Positions 13,932 through 14,462 of a stretch of DNA of 14,462 nucleotides are shown here, piece after piece. The stretch's first letter is position 1; the number at the start of each line of letters is the position of its first letter. Source of the DNA: an uncultured Clostridium sp. (GTDB taxonomy: Bacteria > Bacillota > Clostridia > TANB77 > CAG-508); contig USQA01000011.1 in assembly GCA_900556695.1 (NCBI GenBank), forward strand, positions 1 to 14,462, in the 5' to 3' direction. The position numbers were made by a program, and so were the translations under genes. The notes under the pieces were generated by a model. The model had not been told where the DNA came from, searched no databases, and was given only the letters and a program-made list of their open reading frames with translations.

Positions 13932-14043
13932 CTACACTAATTTAGAAAAATGATCTAAGGAAAAATGAAAAAGAAGAGATATATGTTAGTGTAGTTTTGA
14001 GCATTATTACATAAATCTCATCCTACACAAAGAGGAGTGTAGG
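13932..14043 (+). promoter_or_regulatory. Consecutive hairpins with alternative pairings
   Basis: CTACACTAA (13932-13940) pairs with TTAGTGTAG (13986-13994), followed by TTTT, and CCTACAC (14022-14028) pairs with GTGTAGG (14037-14043). Because the same six-base words alternate (CTACAC, GTGTAG, CTACAC, GTGTAG), the second can pair with the third instead, which would break both hairpins. An inner TTAGA/TCTAA stem (13942-13946 with 13954-13958) sits in the first loop. Confidence 0.5.
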
Positions 14044-14088
14044 TTATTTGGACAAATGTGTATTAATAATGTTAAAAAAACAAAATAG

Positions 14089-14130
14089 AGAGGTTGAATT
14101 TATCCGTAAAGATAGATTTGACCTCTTTTT
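14089..14130 (+). terminator. Intrinsic terminator in the leader region
   Basis: AGAGGTTGAAT (14089-14099) pairs with ATTTGACCTCT (14116-14126), 11 bp with two G-U pairs and a 16-nt loop, followed by TTTTT. It lies 78 nt before the next start codon. Confidence 0.75.
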
Positions 14131-14159
14131 GTTTATATATAGATTAGTTAAATGCCGAT

Positions 14160-14198
14160 CTCCACCTCACATTTAATTCAAAACAGAATTGAATGGAG
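14160..14198 (+). promoter_or_regulatory. Possible SD-sequestering stem
   Basis: CTCCA (14160-14164) can pair with TGGAG (14194-14198), which overlaps the SD of the next gene, and the inner AATTC/GAATT arms between them can also pair. The stem is short and has an asymmetric bulge, so it is tentative. Confidence 0.3.
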
Positions 14199-14207
14199 GA
14201 AAGAAGA

Positions 14208-14462
14208 ATGAAAGAATATTCTAAAATTAAGCGAGAAGTCATAGATACATATATTATTTTTAGTAATAGCGATGAAAGTAAAAATATTATTGTATTCAAA
14301 GATGAAAATGGAAAGTCAAGAGTAATTAGAGCAAATGAAAAATTAAGAGACGAATATAAGAAAAGAAAAAGCGAAGAAAACTCACAAAATATTAAATTTA
14401 GTAGATATATAGAACATTCAGAACTAACAGATATTTCATTAAATAAGAGAGCTACAAATAGA
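14208..14462 (+). CDS. N-terminal part of a probable ICE sigma-factor-like regulator (cut by window end)
   Basis: ATG 14208 has a strong SD (ggagga, 7 nt spacing) and the frame is open to the window edge (85 residues). The visible part has beta-like strands (DTYIIFSNSD, NIIVFKDENGKSRVIRANEK), a charged helix (LRDEYKKRKSEENSQ), then FSRYIEHSELTDISLNKRATNR. From memory this resembles the N-terminal part of the short sigma-70-like proteins found near the integrase end of Tn916- and Tn1549-type elements, where region-4 HTH helices follow. The diagnostic HTH would lie beyond the window, so the call is tentative. The long structured leader upstream suggests tight control of its expression. Confidence 0.5.
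   Translation, partial: MKEYSKIKREVIDTYIIFSNSDESKNIIVFKDENGKSRVIRANEKLRDEYKKRKSEENSQNIKFSRYIEHSELTDISLNKRATNR

Noticed and set aside
14056..14088. Ten-codon ORF MCINNVKKTK between leader hairpins
   Set aside because: No SD at a usable distance; short ORFs of this size are expected by chance.
1..14462. Possible alternative genetic code (TGA as Trp), because no gene here ends in TGA
   Set aside because: Trp is encoded by TGG throughout, and the conserved domains (methyltransferases, McrB/McrC types, sortase) read full length without in-frame TGA. The lack of TGA stops fits strong AT bias.
1..14462. CRISPR array, tRNA/rRNA genes, insertion sequence or attachment site
   Set aside because: I saw no spaced direct repeats, no tRNA-like cloverleaf, no transposase or integrase, and no direct repeats flanking the defence island. 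A short att core could still be missed by eye.

Overview
The window is a very AT-rich stretch of a low-GC Gram-positive genome. A clostridial or related Firmicutes host fits best: A/T-ending codons, purine-rich Shine-Dalgarno (SD) sites, a sortase with a Cna-B surface protein, and DpnD/PcfM-type and excisionase-type small proteins. All gene ends are TAA or TAG, and conserved domains read through cleanly with the standard bacterial code. The gene set looks like part of an integrative conjugative element (ICE) or similar mobile element carrying an anti-phage cargo. No integrase, relaxase or attachment site lies inside the window, so the element call is an inference.

Region 1 (1-5260) is a cell-surface module. 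It holds the tail of an unidentified protein, a membrane-anchored sortase, a secreted or anchored low-complexity protein, a DpnD/PcfM-like small protein, and a 1047-residue thioester/Cna-B adhesin ending in LPRTG plus a single Cys. A terminator-like hairpin sits 21 nt before the adhesin start. Directly after the adhesin a consensus promoter fires into about 100 nt that end in a strong intrinsic terminator, a candidate small RNA.

Region 2 (5264-7363) is small accessory and regulatory genes: an unknown 165-residue protein, a split zinc-ribbon protein, a convergent XRE-type repressor (minus strand) sharing a bidirectional terminator, and a divergent 99-residue unknown protein. The repressor's divergent promoter region has two matching palindromic operators. 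An excisionase-family DNA-binding protein follows, closed by two tandem terminators.

Region 3 (7378-13701) is the defence cargo: a 207-residue helical protein with a HEPN-like R-x4-H motif, then two C5-cytosine methyltransferases, an McrB-type AAA+ protein and an McrC-type PD-(D/E)XK nuclease. The last four overlap or almost touch and match the LlaJI layout (M1-M2-R1-R2), in which two methylases protect the two strands of an asymmetric site and R1/R2 form the NTP-driven nuclease. A perfect 15-bp bidirectional terminator closes the island.

Region 4 (13702-14462) is a roughly 500-nt structured leader with a 22-codon leader peptide whose end is built into a terminator hairpin, further hairpins with mutually exclusive pairings, and another terminator. 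It precedes the start of a gene that runs off the window and resembles the sigma-factor-like regulators of ICEs. This looks like an attenuated regulatory region.
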